From CALBPI01 sp039821605 (GTDB lineage Bacteria > Pseudomonadota > Gammaproteobacteria > Steroidobacterales > Woeseiaceae), in contig JBCBNV010000003.1 of the NCBI GenBank assembly GCA_039821605.1, forward strand, positions 62,001 through 126,000: DNA of 64,000 nucleotides, written 5' to 3'. The notes beneath the pieces were generated by a model. The model was not told where the DNA came from. It saw only the letters and a program-made list of their open reading frames with translations, and made no database searches. Of the stretch, positions 18,246-27,228 are shown in pieces; the stretch's first letter is position 1, and each line of letters begins with the position of its first letter. The position numbers and the translations under genes are program-made.

Positions 18246-18275
18246 GAGTCTGGTCTTTGCCTTGCGTCAATGGCC

Positions 18276-19529
18276 TCAGCGATCAATCTCGCCGAACACG
18301 ATGTCCTGGGTGCCGATGACGGCGACCACGTCGGCCAGCATGTGGCCCGCCACCATTTCGTTCATGGCCGCGATGTGGGAGAAACCCGGCGCGCGGACCT
18401 TGAGGCGATACGGCTTATTGGCACCGTCGGAGATCAGGTAGACGCCGAACTCGCCCTTGGGTGCCTCGACGGCCGCGTAGGTCTCACCCTCGGGCACCAC
18501 GAAGCCTTCCGTAAAGAGCTTGAAGTGGTGGATCAGCGATTCCATGTCGCCTTTCATCTCGACGCGCGTGGGCGGCACGACCTTGTGGTCGTCAACCATG
18601 ACGGGGCCCGGGTTGTCGCGCAGCCAATCAACGCACTGCTTGATGATGCGGTTGGACTGGCGCATCTCCTCGATGCGAACGAGGTAGCGGTCGTAGCAGT
18701 CTCCGTTGACGCCGATCGGAATGTCGAAGTCAACGCGGTCGTAGACCTCGTAGGGCTGCTTCTTGCGCAGGTCCCAGGCAATGCCAGAGCCGCGCAGCAT
18801 GGGGCCCGAGAAACCGAGCTGTTGTGCACGCTCCGGTGACACGACCCCGATGTTTACGGTGCGCTGCTTCCAGATGCGATTATCGGTCAGCAGCGTTTCG
18901 TACTCGTCCACGCAGGCCGGGAAGCGCTCCGTGAAGTCATCAATAAAGTCGAGCAGCGAGCCTTCGCGGTTGGCATTCAGCGTGGCCACGTCGGACTGGC
19001 TGCGCCACTTCGACGACTCGTACTTGGGCATCGACTCAGGCAGGTCGCGATACACGCCGCCCGGGCGGTAGTACGTCGCATGCATGCGCGTACCGGACAC
19101 CGCTTCGTAGCAGTCCATGAGGTCCTCGCGCTCGCGGAAGCAGTACAGGAACATCGTCATGGCGCCAATATCGAGGCCGTGCGCACCGAGCCACATGAGG
19201 TGGTTCAGGACGCGGGTGATCTCGTCGAACATGACGCGGATGTACTGCGCGCGCAGCGGCACCTCGATGCCCAGCAGCTGCTCGATGGCCATCACGTACC
19301 CGTGCTCATTGCACATCATCGACACGTAGTCGAGCCGGTCCATGTAACCAATGCTCTGGTTAAACGGCTTCGACTCGGCGAGTTTCTCGGTGCCGCGGTG
19401 CAGCAGGCCCACGTGTGGGTCTGCGTGCTGAACTGTCTCGCCGTCCATCTCGAGAATCAGGCGCAGCACGCCGTGCGCCGCAGGGTGCTGCGGCCCGAAG
19501 TTCATGGTGAAGCTCTGAATCTCAGACAT
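18276..19529 (-). CDS. nuoD: NADH-quinone oxidoreductase subunit D
   Basis: 49-kDa subunit lining the quinone site, 417 residues. It has the N-terminal MNFGPQHPAAHGVLR motif, MDRLDYVSM, and ends in VFGEIDR. The frame continues upstream to 19604; ATG 19529 (MSEIQSFTMNFGPQ) is the conserved start and overlaps nuoC by 8 bases. NuoC and NuoD are separate proteins here, unlike the fused NuoCD of Escherichia coli. Confidence 0.97.
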   Translation of the reverse strand: MSEIQSFTMNFGPQHPAAHGVLRLILEMDGETVQHADPHVGLLHRGTEKLAESKPFNQSIGYMDRLDYVSMMCNEHGYVMAIEQLLGIEVPLRAQYIRVMFDEITRVLNHLMWLGAHGLDIGAMTMFLYCFREREDLMDCYEAVSGTRMHATYYRPGGVYRDLPESMPKYESSKWRSQSDVATLNANREGSLLDFIDDFTERFPACVDEYETLLTDNRIWKQRTVNIGVVSPERAQQLGFSGPMLRGSGIAWDLRKKQPYEVYDRVDFDIPIGVNGDCYDRYLVRIEEMRQSNRIIKQCVDWLRDNPGPVMVDDHKVVPPTRVEMKGDMESLIHHFKLFTEGFVVPEGETYAAVEAPKGEFGVYLISDGANKPYRLKVRAPGFSHIAAMNEMVAGHMLADVVAVIGTQDIVFGEIDR

Positions 19530-20253
19530 CGGGTTGCTCCCGCAGCGCTTCCTCGTAGCGGTTGTCTTCGCGGATGACGCGCGGCACCAGCGTGCGCGGC
19601 TCAATGGTCACGGGCTGGTAGGCGACACGGCCACGCTCGGCGTCGTAGCGCACCTCGACGTTACCCACGAGCGGAAAGTCCTTGCGGAACGGATGGCCGA
19701 TAAAACCATAGTCCGTTAGCAGCCGACGCAGGTCGGGATGTCCGTCGAAGATAATGCCGAACAGGTCAAACGCCTCGCGCTCGTACCAGTCGGCGCCGTT
19801 CCAGACATCGATCACCGAGGGCACACGCGGCGGGTTGTCGGGCGTCGTGTAAACGCGTACGCGCAGCCGACGATTGTGCTCGAGCGACAGCAGGTGCAAG
19901 ACCACCGCAAATCGGCCCTCGTCGAACTGATCCGAATCGTCGACGATGACGTCGCGCTGTACCCCGCGCGAGAAGCCCGAATCGGTTGCCGACGCCGTTT
20001 TCCACTCGTCGTCGCCGTAGTGGAGGTAGTCGACCCCGCACAGATCCATGAGCATCGTAAAGGCGAACGCTGCGTCATCGCGCAAACGCGTGGCCACGCC
20101 GATGAGCGCGGCGTGCGGGACCGTGAGCGTCACCTCTGAGGTGCGACCCACCTCGACGCTGACGCTGTCGCCAAAGGCTTCACGCAAGGCAACAGCCAGC
20201 GCGGGCTCGCTCGTGCTCGTCTCAGTTTTGGTCTGTTCTTCGTTCGTGCTCAT
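19522..20253 (-). CDS. nuoC: NADH-quinone oxidoreductase subunit C
   Basis: 30-kDa peripheral subunit. The 243-residue protein has the family core WYEREAFDLFGIIFDGHPDLRRLLTDYGF and GHPFRKDFPL. An acidic N-terminal extension of about 20 residues (NEEQTKTETSTSE) precedes the domain. A 64-base gap separates it from nuoB; it overlaps nuoD. Confidence 0.96.
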   Translation of the reverse strand: MSTNEEQTKTETSTSEPALAVALREAFGDSVSVEVGRTSEVTLTVPHAALIGVATRLRDDAAFAFTMLMDLCGVDYLHYGDDEWKTASATDSGFSRGVQRDVIVDDSDQFDEGRFAVVLHLLSLEHNRRLRVRVYTTPDNPPRVPSVIDVWNGADWYEREAFDLFGIIFDGHPDLRRLLTDYGFIGHPFRKDFPLVGNVEVRYDAERGRVAYQPVTIEPRTLVPRVIREDNRYEEALREQPDV

Positions 20254-20317
20254 TCGTTGTCTTCGTCCAGCCGGGCGTCGCAGCGGTTGGCGTCATGCAA
20301 TCCAACCCTGGCGGGAA

Positions 20318-20848
20318 TCACCGGGCGATTGTGCTGGTGCGTCGAATTTTTTTTTGCAGCTGCAGGATGCCGTACATGAGCGCCTCGGCCGTCGGCGGAC
20401 AGCCCGGCACGTAGACGTCCACGGGGACAACGCGGTCGCAGCCGCGAACCACCGCGTAGGAGTAGTGGTAGTAGCCGCCACCGTTGGCGCACGACCCCAT
20501 TGAGATCACCCAGCGCGGTTCAGGCATCTGGTCGTAGACCTTGCGCAGCGCTGGCGCCATCTTGTTGACGAGCGTGCCGGCCACGATCATGACGTCTGAC
20601 TGGCGCGGACTCGGGCGAAAAATCACGCCGAAGCGGTCAAGGTCGTAGCGCGCGGCGCCGGCGTGCATCATCTCGACGGCGCAGCAGGCCAGGCCAAAGG
20701 TCATGGGCCACATCGAACCCGTGCGCGCCCAGTTAACGACGGCGTCGACGCTCGTGACGACGAGGCCCTTTTTCTGGATGCTGCCGGGCGGCAGCTCGAA
20801 CTCGGTGTCGGCCGCGGGTGCCGCGCCGCTGGTCGCGCTCAGTCCCAT
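20318..20848 (-). CDS. nuoB: NADH-quinone oxidoreductase subunit B (cluster N2)
   Basis: Subunit carrying cluster N2, which reduces quinone. The 176 residues have the CC pair in FGLACCAVEMM, GSCANGGG and VPGCPPTAEAL. ATG 20848 is preferred: GGGAG lies 7 bases upstream and it overlaps the nuoA stop by 10 bases; upstream codons to 21067 are antisense-like filler. A run of nine T/A at 20347-20355 near the 3' end raised the question of a frameshift, but the encoded LQKKIRRTSTIAR is the normal family terminus. Confidence 0.96.
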   Translation of the reverse strand: MGLSATSGAAPAADTEFELPPGSIQKKGLVVTSVDAVVNWARTGSMWPMTFGLACCAVEMMHAGAARYDLDRFGVIFRPSPRQSDVMIVAGTLVNKMAPALRKVYDQMPEPRWVISMGSCANGGGYYHYSYAVVRGCDRVVPVDVYVPGCPPTAEALMYGILQLQKKIRRTSTIAR

Positions 20849-21195
20849 TCCAATGCTCCCTTCTTCCATTCGTAGATGAAGCCGACGACGAGCACGGCAA
20901 GGAACAGGCCCATGGCCAGGAGACCAAAACCGCCGATCGAATCGAGCGAGACGGCCCAGGGGAACAGGAATGCGATCTCGAGATCGAAGATGATGAAGAG
21001 GATGGCAACGAGGTAGTAGCGCACATCGAACTTCATGCGGCTGTCTTCGAAGGGCTCGAAGCCACACTCATAGGGCGAGAGCTTCTCAGCATCCTTGCCG
21101 CCATTGCCAAACAGAAAACCCAAGGCAAGCAGCACGATCCCCAGACCGCCTGCGATGCCGAGGAAGATCAGCACCGGAAGGTAGTTTTGCAACAC
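20839..21195 (-). CDS. nuoA: NADH-quinone oxidoreductase subunit A
   Basis: Three-helix membrane subunit (118 residues) with the conserved loop YECGFEPFEDSRMKFDVRYYL, which contacts the quinone site, and FDLEIAFLFPW. First gene of the nuo operon. The 159 bases between it and the tandem terminators must hold the operon promoter; a TACACT box at about 21293-21298 is the best -10 candidate, without a convincing -35. Confidence 0.96.
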   Translation of the reverse strand: MLQNYLPVLIFLGIAGGLGIVLLALGFLFGNGGKDAEKLSPYECGFEPFEDSRMKFDVRYYLVAILFIIFDLEIAFLFPWAVSLDSIGGFGLLAMGLFLAVLVVGFIYEWKKGALEWD

Positions 21196-21356
21196 GTTGT
21201 TTGGTCCCGTCCAAGTGTCCGTGATTCGTGCGTCCCCACGTCACAGACCTTGCTGGTATGTCTTTGATTCGCGCCTCGTTGCGCGCTCACTAGTGTACCA
21301 AAAGCGCGAGAACTGAAATAGTTGTGCGGTGCAAAAAAAGCGCGACGACCGCACAC

Positions 21357-21382
21357 AAAAAAGCGGCACCGGAGCGCCGCTT
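21357..21382 (-). terminator. Second tandem terminator after tRNA-Leu
   Basis: On the minus strand AAGCGGC and GCCGCTT pair across a short loop and are followed by TTTT. It backs up the terminator at 21398-21416 and isolates nuoA from secG/tRNA-Leu. Confidence 0.75.
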
Positions 21383-21397
21383 CTCAAGCCGCCCTGC

Positions 21398-21416
21398 AAA
21401 AACCCCGACAGGGGTT
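21398..21416 (-). terminator. First terminator after tRNA-Leu
   Basis: On the minus strand AACCCC, a TGTC loop and GGGGTT run directly into more T. It lies about 20 bases past the tRNA 3' end. Confidence 0.75.
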
Positions 21417-21438
21417 CGACAAGGCCTACGTTGTTGTT

Positions 21439-21523
21439 TGGTGCGGATGGCCGGACTCGAACCGGCACGGCTTGCGCCACTGCCCCCTCAAGACAGCGTG
21501 TCTACCAATTCCACCACATCCGC
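21439..21523 (-). tRNA. leuU: tRNA-Leu(GAG)
   Basis: An 85-base class II tRNA with a long variable arm. The anticodon loop TTGAGGG gives anticodon GAG inside the CTGTC/GGCAG stem. The T-arm GGTTCGAGTCC and encoded CCA are present. It lies 26 bases after secG, so they are probably cotranscribed, an arrangement shared by other proteobacteria upstream of nuo. Confidence 0.95.
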
Positions 21524-21549
21524 AATAACTGGTTCCTGACCGCGCGCCA

Positions 21550-21978
21550 CTACTCTGAGGGCGGCTCGTCCGCTTCTTCGGACTCGACCGCGGCCTCGTC
21601 AGCCGGCGGGTCGATATCCGCCGCCTCTTCGGGGACGTCCAGCGACGGTACGTCGCCAAGGTCGTCCTGGGCCGGTGCAGGCGTCTGAATGGCATCGGGG
21701 GTCGGCGCGATCGAATCGACAACACTGTCGGGTGTCGTGCGCTGCGTCGTCAGGTAGGCCAGCGCGAGGCTGTTGACGAAAAACAGCGTGGCCAGGACCG
21801 CCGTCGCACGCGACAGGAAGTTGGCCGAGCCGCGTGCGCCGAATACGGTGCCCGAGGCGCCGGAGCCGAACGCGGCGCCGGCGTCCGCACCTTTGCCCCG
21901 TTGCAGCAGGACCAGGGCGCAGATGCCCAGCGACACGAGTATGTGCGCGACCATGAGAATTGAAAACAGTGTTGCCAT
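21550..21978 (-). CDS. secG: Preprotein translocase subunit SecG
   Basis: Small SecYEG channel subunit. The 142 residues have two membrane helices (about 1-22 and 55-78) separated by the conserved VLLQRGKGADAGAAFGSG loop. A Pro/Glu/Asp-rich tail of about 60 residues follows, longer and more acidic than in the shortest SecG but common in this group. It follows tpiA by 26 bases. Confidence 0.94.
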   Translation of the reverse strand: MATLFSILMVAHILVSLGICALVLLQRGKGADAGAAFGSGASGTVFGARGSANFLSRATAVLATLFFVNSLALAYLTTQRTTPDSVVDSIAPTPDAIQTPAPAQDDLGDVPSLDVPEEAADIDPPADEAAVESEEADEPPSE

Positions 21979-22004
21979 AGCGTTTTGTATCTACCTGTCG
22001 GGGC

Positions 22005-22772
22005 TCAGCCCCCGGCTGCGGCCTTCGCGTGGGTCGCAATGGCGAGGAATTCCTCGGCCACGAGCGACGCACCGCCAATGAGTCCGCCATCAATGTCCGT
22101 CTGTGCGAGCAACTCGCCCGCGTTGGCAGCCTTCATGCTGCCGCCGTAGACGATGCGCGTTCGCATCGCCAGATCTTCATTCACCTTGGCCAGGCTGGCG
22201 CGCAGAAAAGCGTGCACGTCCTGAGCCTGTTCCGGCGTTGCCGTCTTGCCCGTGCCAATCGCCCAGACCGGCTCGTAGGCCACGACAGCACCGCCAAAGC
22301 CTCCCGCACCCACGCGATCGATCACCGCCGCAAGCTGGGCCGACACGACGGCTTCGGTGCGACCCGCTTCGCGCTGCTCGAGCGTTTCACCCAGGCAGAG
22401 CACGGGCGTGAGCCCGCCCGCCACCGCCGCTTCGAACTTGGCCGCCACCTGGGCATCGGTCTCGCCGAACAGCGTGCGTCGCTCGGAGTGACCGACGAGC
22501 GCATAGCCGCAGCCGACCTCCCGAAGCATGGCCGCCGCCATCTCACCCGTGAAGGCTCCCGAGACATGCTCGGATACGTTCTGAGCGCCCAGCGCGATGT
22601 CGTGACCCGCGATAGCGTCCGCGACACTGGCCAGGTATGGCGCCGGCGGGCACACGAGGATCTCGACCCCCGCAGCGTCCGCGCGCCCCGCCTGCACACC
22701 GGCCAGCAGCTCGGCATTGGCAGCAAGGCTGCCATTCATCTTCCAGTTGCCCGCAACCAGGTAGGTTCTCAT
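22005..22772 (-). CDS. tpiA: Triosephosphate isomerase
   Basis: Interconverts dihydroxyacetone phosphate and glyceraldehyde 3-phosphate. The 255-residue TIM barrel shows Lys11 in GNWKMN, His95 in VGHSERR and the catalytic Glu167 in AYEPVWAIGTG, plus the phosphate loop near the end. The frame is open to 22928; ATG 22772 (MRTYLVAGNWKMN) is the family start. Lies about 90 bases downstream of glmM. Confidence 0.97.
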   Translation of the reverse strand: MRTYLVAGNWKMNGSLAANAELLAGVQAGRADAAGVEILVCPPAPYLASVADAIAGHDIALGAQNVSEHVSGAFTGEMAAAMLREVGCGYALVGHSERRTLFGETDAQVAAKFEAAVAGGLTPVLCLGETLEQREAGRTEAVVSAQLAAVIDRVGAGGFGGAVVAYEPVWAIGTGKTATPEQAQDVHAFLRASLAKVNEDLAMRTRIVYGGSMKAANAGELLAQTDIDGGLIGGASLVAEEFLAIATHAKAAAGG

Positions 22773-22860
22773 TACTCTGCCCTGGTCGTCGTGCCCCAGA
22801 AAGGGCGGCGAGGATACCCGCCGCAGCGGCTTTTCGCAACGGCTTTGGTGGCGTTTTGGC

Positions 22861-24195
22861 TCATGCCGCTGCCGCCTTGACCACGCCCGCCAGGCGCTCG
22901 GCCGCATCCTGTATCTGCTTGGCGTCAATACCTTCGACCATGACCCGGATCACGGGTTCGGTGCCCGAGGCACGGAGCACGATGCGGCCCCGCTCGCCGA
23001 GCTCGGATTCCAGCGCCTCGCGGGCCGAACGCACGGCCTCGATGCTGTCGACATCGACGCGCTCGGCAACCCGGACGTTGAGCAAGACCTGCGGGTACAG
23101 CGGCATGTCAGCGGCCAGCTCACGCAACGGCTTGCCTGTCTCGCAGATGATTTGCAGCAGTTGCAGCGCGCTCACCAGACCGTCGCCCGTCGTCGAACGG
23201 TCGAGGCAGATGATGTGGCCGGACGACTCACCGCCGATGAGCCCGCCGTTGCGACGCAATTCATCCATGACATAGCGGTCGCCCACCTTGGCGCGGATGA
23301 AGGGGATGTCGAGTTCGCCGAGCCGGCGCTCCAGACCCAGGTTGCTCATGACAGTGCCGACCACCGGGCCCTTGAGCGTGCCCTCGCGGTGGCGCCCCAT
23401 GGCCACGATGTAGATCAGGCGATCGCCGTCCACAAGCTCACCTTCGGCGTCGACCATGATCACGCGATCGCCGTCGCCGTCGAGTGCGATACCGAGATCT
23501 GCACCCACGCCGCGCACTGTTTGCTGCAAGAGCTGCGGCTGTGTAGAGCCGCAACCGTCATTGATGTTGCGCCCATTGGGCGAGCAGCCGATCGGAATGA
23601 CGTTGGCGCCCAGCGCCGAGAGCACCCGCGGGCCGATCTTGTAGGCCGCCCCGTTCGAGCAGTCGAGCACGATCTTCATGCCATCGAGCCGCAGATCGTT
23701 GGGCACGGTGCTGAGGCAATACTCCATGTAGCGCTCGCGCGCCGAGTCGATACGCTTTGCACGGCCCAGCTCCGCAGAGTCCCGCGTGAGCGCGGGCGCC
23801 TGCAGCAGCGCCTCAATGCGCAGCTCGGTTTCGTCGGACAGCTTGGTGCCATGGGCATCGAAAAACTTGATGCCGTTGTCGTGGAAGGCATTGTGCGAGG
23901 CTGAGATCATGACCCCGAGGTCGGCCTCGAAGAGCTGCGTAATTAGGGCTACACCGGGCGTCGGCAACGGACCCAGCATGAGCACGTCGGCACCGGCGGC
24001 CGTGAAGCCGGCCTCGAGCGCGGCTTCGAACATGTAGCCCGACACGCGCGTGTCCTTGCCGATGACCACCGTCCCGCCGTTGGGCACGAGCACGCGCGCG
24101 GCGGCGCCGGCGAGGCGCAATGCAAAGTCCGCCGTCATCGGGCTCGCGCCAACGCGGCCTCGAACACCATCGGTTCCGAAATATTTTCGACTCAT
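22861..24195 (-). CDS. glmM: Phosphoglucosamine mutase
   Basis: Makes glucosamine-1-phosphate for UDP-GlcNAc and cell wall synthesis. The 444 residues contain the phosphoserine site MISASHN (Ser100), the metal loop DGDGDR, the sugar-binding GESSGH and the phosphate-binding RASGTEPVIRVM. The segment after the active Ser reads NAFHDNG, where the family usually has Pro after Asn; this looks neutral. Overlaps folP by 4 bases. Confidence 0.97.
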   Translation of the reverse strand: MSRKYFGTDGVRGRVGASPMTADFALRLAGAAARVLVPNGGTVVIGKDTRVSGYMFEAALEAGFTAAGADVLMLGPLPTPGVALITQLFEADLGVMISASHNAFHDNGIKFFDAHGTKLSDETELRIEALLQAPALTRDSAELGRAKRIDSARERYMEYCLSTVPNDLRLDGMKIVLDCSNGAAYKIGPRVLSALGANVIPIGCSPNGRNINDGCGSTQPQLLQQTVRGVGADLGIALDGDGDRVIMVDAEGELVDGDRLIYIVAMGRHREGTLKGPVVGTVMSNLGLERRLGELDIPFIRAKVGDRYVMDELRRNGGLIGGESSGHIICLDRSTTGDGLVSALQLLQIICETGKPLRELAADMPLYPQVLLNVRVAERVDVDSIEAVRSAREALESELGERGRIVLRASGTEPVIRVMVEGIDAKQIQDAAERLAGVVKAAAA

Positions 24196-25058
24196 GAGAT
24201 TGCCCCGTCCCTGTCCCGCGTCGCCTGCAATGCCCGCAGAATGCGGCGTGCATCCTCAGTCTCGGCCACGTCGTGGACGCGCAGTATATGCGCACCCTCC
24301 TGCGCGGCAAAGAACGCAAGTAGCACACTGCCGACGAGGCGCTGGTCGACATCGCGGCCCGTAATGGCTCCGACCATCGATTTTCTCGACACGCCGACAA
24401 GCACCGGCAATCCAAGGCTGGCAAGGGTGTCGAGCTGGCTCAGAAGCGCCAGGTTGTCCTCCAGCCGTTTGCCAAAGCCGATTCCCGGATCGACGACAAT
24501 CGAGCCCCGTGCGATGCCCGCGTCAACGCAGGCGGCGACCCGCGACTCCAGGAAAGCGACAACCTCGTCAACGACGCGATCGTAGGAGGGGCGCTGCTGC
24601 ATGTCCGCGGGCGTGCCTTGCATGTGCATGAGACAGACCGGGCGACCGCTGGCCGACGCAGCATCGAGCGCACCGGGCTCGCGCAGCGCGCGAACGTCGT
24701 TAATAAGCGCGGCACCGGCCGCCGTGGCCGCACGCATGACGCCGGCCTTGCTGGTGTCGATGGAGACGGGAGTCTCGATCGTGTCGACAAGGGCCTCGAT
24801 CACGGGCATGACACGGTCCAGCTCCTGCTGCTCCGACACGGGTGCAGCGCCCGGCCGCGTGGACTCGCCCCCGACGTCGATCAGGTTGGCACCGGCCAAC
24901 GCAAGCGTCTCGGCATGGCGCAGTGCGGCGTCGCGCTTCGCGTGCTGACCGCCGTCGGAGAACGAATCGGGCGTGACGTTGAGCACCCCCATGATGGCCG
25001 GACGCGGCAACTCGAGCCGCGCGGGGCCGGCCCCGATGACAAAATTCGTGTCGCGCAC
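24192..25058 (-). CDS. folP: Dihydropteroate synthase
   Basis: Joins p-aminobenzoate to the pterin pyrophosphate in folate synthesis. The 288 residues have MGVLNVTPDSFSDGG, DVGGESTRPGA, VSIDTSK, the DPGIGFGK loop and GVSRKSMV. The frame is open to 25118, but the ftsH terminator (25072-25101) lies in that extension, and GTG 25058 has GAGG 8 bases upstream, so the shorter start is used. The ftsH-folP-glmM order is common in gammaproteobacteria. Confidence 0.94.
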   Translation of the reverse strand: MRDTNFVIGAGPARLELPRPAIMGVLNVTPDSFSDGGQHAKRDAALRHAETLALAGANLIDVGGESTRPGAAPVSEQQELDRVMPVIEALVDTIETPVSIDTSKAGVMRAATAAGAALINDVRALREPGALDAASASGRPVCLMHMQGTPADMQQRPSYDRVVDEVVAFLESRVAACVDAGIARGSIVVDPGIGFGKRLEDNLALLSQLDTLASLGLPVLVGVSRKSMVGAITGRDVDQRLVGSVLLAFFAAQEGAHILRVHDVAETEDARRILRALQATRDRDGAIS

Positions 25059-25071
25059 TACCTCGTCCTCA

Positions 25072-25101
25072 AACGAAAACGGCAACCGCTGGGGTTGCCG
25101 C
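25072..25101 (-). terminator. Terminator between ftsH and folP
   Basis: On the minus strand GGCAACC and GGTTGCC pair around a CCAGC loop, followed by GTTTTCGTTT. It ends the ftsH message and overlaps the leader of folP, which supports the downstream folP start. Confidence 0.7.
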
Positions 25102-25147
25102 TTTCTCTGTGCGACCACTCACGTTCGGTGAGTGGCGCCCATCTGCC

Positions 25148-27079
25148 TCAGCTCGACTGGCCGGCTGGTCCACCGATCTGCCCTTCGGGCTTTTTCTTAC
25201 CTGTGTCGTCGGCCGCCAGGCCCGTCGGCGGCTGGCCACCGTCGTTCCAGTCGGCGGGCGGACGCGGCTCGCGCCCGTCCATGATGTCGCTGATCTGCTT
25301 CTCGTCGATCGTTTCGTACTTGATCAACGCCTCCGCCATCACGTGGAGCTTGTCCATGTTGTCCTTGAGGATCACCTCGGCACGCTCGTAGTTGTCGTCG
25401 ATGATGCTCCGCACCTCTTCGTCAATGGCGTGCACGGTGACGTCCGAGACCTGTTTGTGCTGCGTCATGGAGCGGCCCAGGAACACTTCGCCCTCTTCCT
25501 CGCTGTAGGTCAACGGACCCAGGCGATTCGACAGGCCCCATTTGGTGACCATGTTGCGGGCGATGTCGGTGGCGCGCTCGATGTCATTCGAGGCGCCCGT
25601 CGTAACGCATTCCTCACCGAAGATGAGCTCCTCGGCGATACGCCCACCGAACAGGCTCGAGATCTGGCTCTGAAGGCGCTGCTTCGAGTAGCTATAACGA
25701 TCCTCTTCAGGCAGGAACATCGTCACCCCCAGCGCGCGACCGCGCGGGATGATCGTGACCTTGTAGACGGGGTCGTGGTCGGGCACGTTGAGGCCGACAA
25801 TCGCATGGCCCGCTTCGTGGTAGGCCGTGAGCTTCTTCTCGTCCTCGCTCATGACCATCGAGCGGCGCTCGGAGCCCATGAGGATCTTGTCCTTGGCCTT
25901 CTCGAATTCTTCCTGGCCGACGGTGCGCCGGTTGGCGCGCGCCGCGAACAACGCGGCCTCATTGACGAGGTTGGCCAGATCGGCACCCGAGAAGCCTGGC
26001 GTGCCGCGCGCAATGATGCCGGGCCGGACGTCGTCGCCCAGCGGCACCTTGCGCATGTGTACGCGCAGGATCTGCTCGCGACCGCGAACGTCCGGCAACG
26101 GGACAACCACCTGGCGGTCGAAGCGGCCCGGGCGCAGCAGCGCGGGATCGAGCACGTCGGGGCGGTTCGTGGCCGCGATGACGATGATGCCCTCGTTACC
26201 TTCAAAGCCGTCCATTTCGACGAGCAGCTGGTTCAGTGTCTGCTCGCGTTCATCGTGACCGCCGCCCAGACCGGCGCCACGGTGGCGACCGACGGCATCG
26301 ATTTCGTCGATGAAGATGATGCACGGAGCGTGCTTCTTGGCCTGCTCGAACATGTCGCGGACGCGCGAGGCGCCGACGCCCACAAACATCTCGACAAAAT
26401 CGGAGCCCGAGATCGTGAAAAACGGCACCTTGGCTTCGCCCGCGATGGCGCGTGCGAGCAGCGTCTTACCTGTGCCCGGTGAGCCCACCATCAGCACGCC
26501 CTTGGGAATCTTGCCGCCCAGGCGCTGGAATTTGCTCGGGTCTTTGAGGAAGTCGACGATCTCGACGACCTCTTCCTTCGCTTCCTCGACGCCCGCGACA
26601 TCCGCGAACGTCACCGTGACCTGGTCTTCGCCCAGCAGACGCGCCTTGCTTTTGCCGAACGACATCGCCCCGCGACCGCCGGCACCACCGCCCTGCATCT
26701 GGCGCATGAAGTACACCCAGACGGCGATGAGCAGCAGGATCGGGAACGAGCTGATGAACAGGTTCACGAGCAGGTTCGGTTGTTTGGGACGCGGCATCTC
26801 GAACTCGATGCCCTTGTCACGCAGGTCACCGATCAGCGCCTTGTTGTCCGTTTCGGGGTTGTACGCCAGGTAGCGTGCCCCGTCCTTGGTCATGTATTCG
26901 ATGGACGGGCCGTCGAATACGACGTTCTGAACCCGGCCGTCATCGACCTGCTCCAGGAATTGCGAATACTTGACGGTTTGCGCGCCAGTCAGGCTGCCTT
27001 GCTGGAAACTCTGCACAACGGTGAGCAGCACCAGCACGATGGCGATGAAAATGAGGATGTTCTTGGCGGAATCATTCAC
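25148..27079 (-). CDS. ftsH: ATP-dependent zinc metalloprotease FtsH
   Basis: Membrane-anchored AAA+ protease that degrades membrane proteins and regulators. With a GTG start at 27079 (GAGG 9 bases upstream) the 643-residue protein begins VNDSAKNILIF, as in related FtsH. Two membrane helices (about 6-24 and 107-125) flank a periplasmic segment. Walker A GSPGTGKT is at 199-206, followed by Walker B IIFIDEID, the second region of homology and the zinc site HEAGH at 421-425. It lies 149 bases downstream of rlmE. No clear sigma-32 promoter was seen in front of it. Confidence 0.97.
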   Translation of the reverse strand: MNDSAKNILIFIAIVLVLLTVVQSFQQGSLTGAQTVKYSQFLEQVDDGRVQNVVFDGPSIEYMTKDGARYLAYNPETDNKALIGDLRDKGIEFEMPRPKQPNLLVNLFISSFPILLLIAVWVYFMRQMQGGGAGGRGAMSFGKSKARLLGEDQVTVTFADVAGVEEAKEEVVEIVDFLKDPSKFQRLGGKIPKGVLMVGSPGTGKTLLARAIAGEAKVPFFTISGSDFVEMFVGVGASRVRDMFEQAKKHAPCIIFIDEIDAVGRHRGAGLGGGHDEREQTLNQLLVEMDGFEGNEGIIVIAATNRPDVLDPALLRPGRFDRQVVVPLPDVRGREQILRVHMRKVPLGDDVRPGIIARGTPGFSGADLANLVNEAALFAARANRRTVGQEEFEKAKDKILMGSERRSMVMSEDEKKLTAYHEAGHAIVGLNVPDHDPVYKVTIIPRGRALGVTMFLPEEDRYSYSKQRLQSQISSLFGGRIAEELIFGEECVTTGASNDIERATDIARNMVTKWGLSNRLGPLTYSEEEGEVFLGRSMTQHKQVSDVTVHAIDEEVRSIIDDNYERAEVILKDNMDKLHVMAEALIKYETIDEKQISDIMDGREPRPPADWNDGGQPPTGLAADDTGKKKPEGQIGGPAGQSS

Positions 27080-27228
27080 TGGGGGGCGCCTCGCTGTCGA
27101 AAGGCTGTCGAACACCCGCTACGGGAGGTGCTGACGCCACGCCGGCAAAGCCTTCCCGGCCCGCCGACGGTGCCGTGCAACTGACGTCTAGGAACATGTT
27201 GCACAGCACAAAATTAAGGATTTAGACA

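Noticed and set aside
20341..20360. Run of nine T/A near the nuoB 3' end as a possible frameshift
   Set aside because: The frame through it gives LQKKIRRTSTIAR, the usual NuoB terminus, so the run is in frame.
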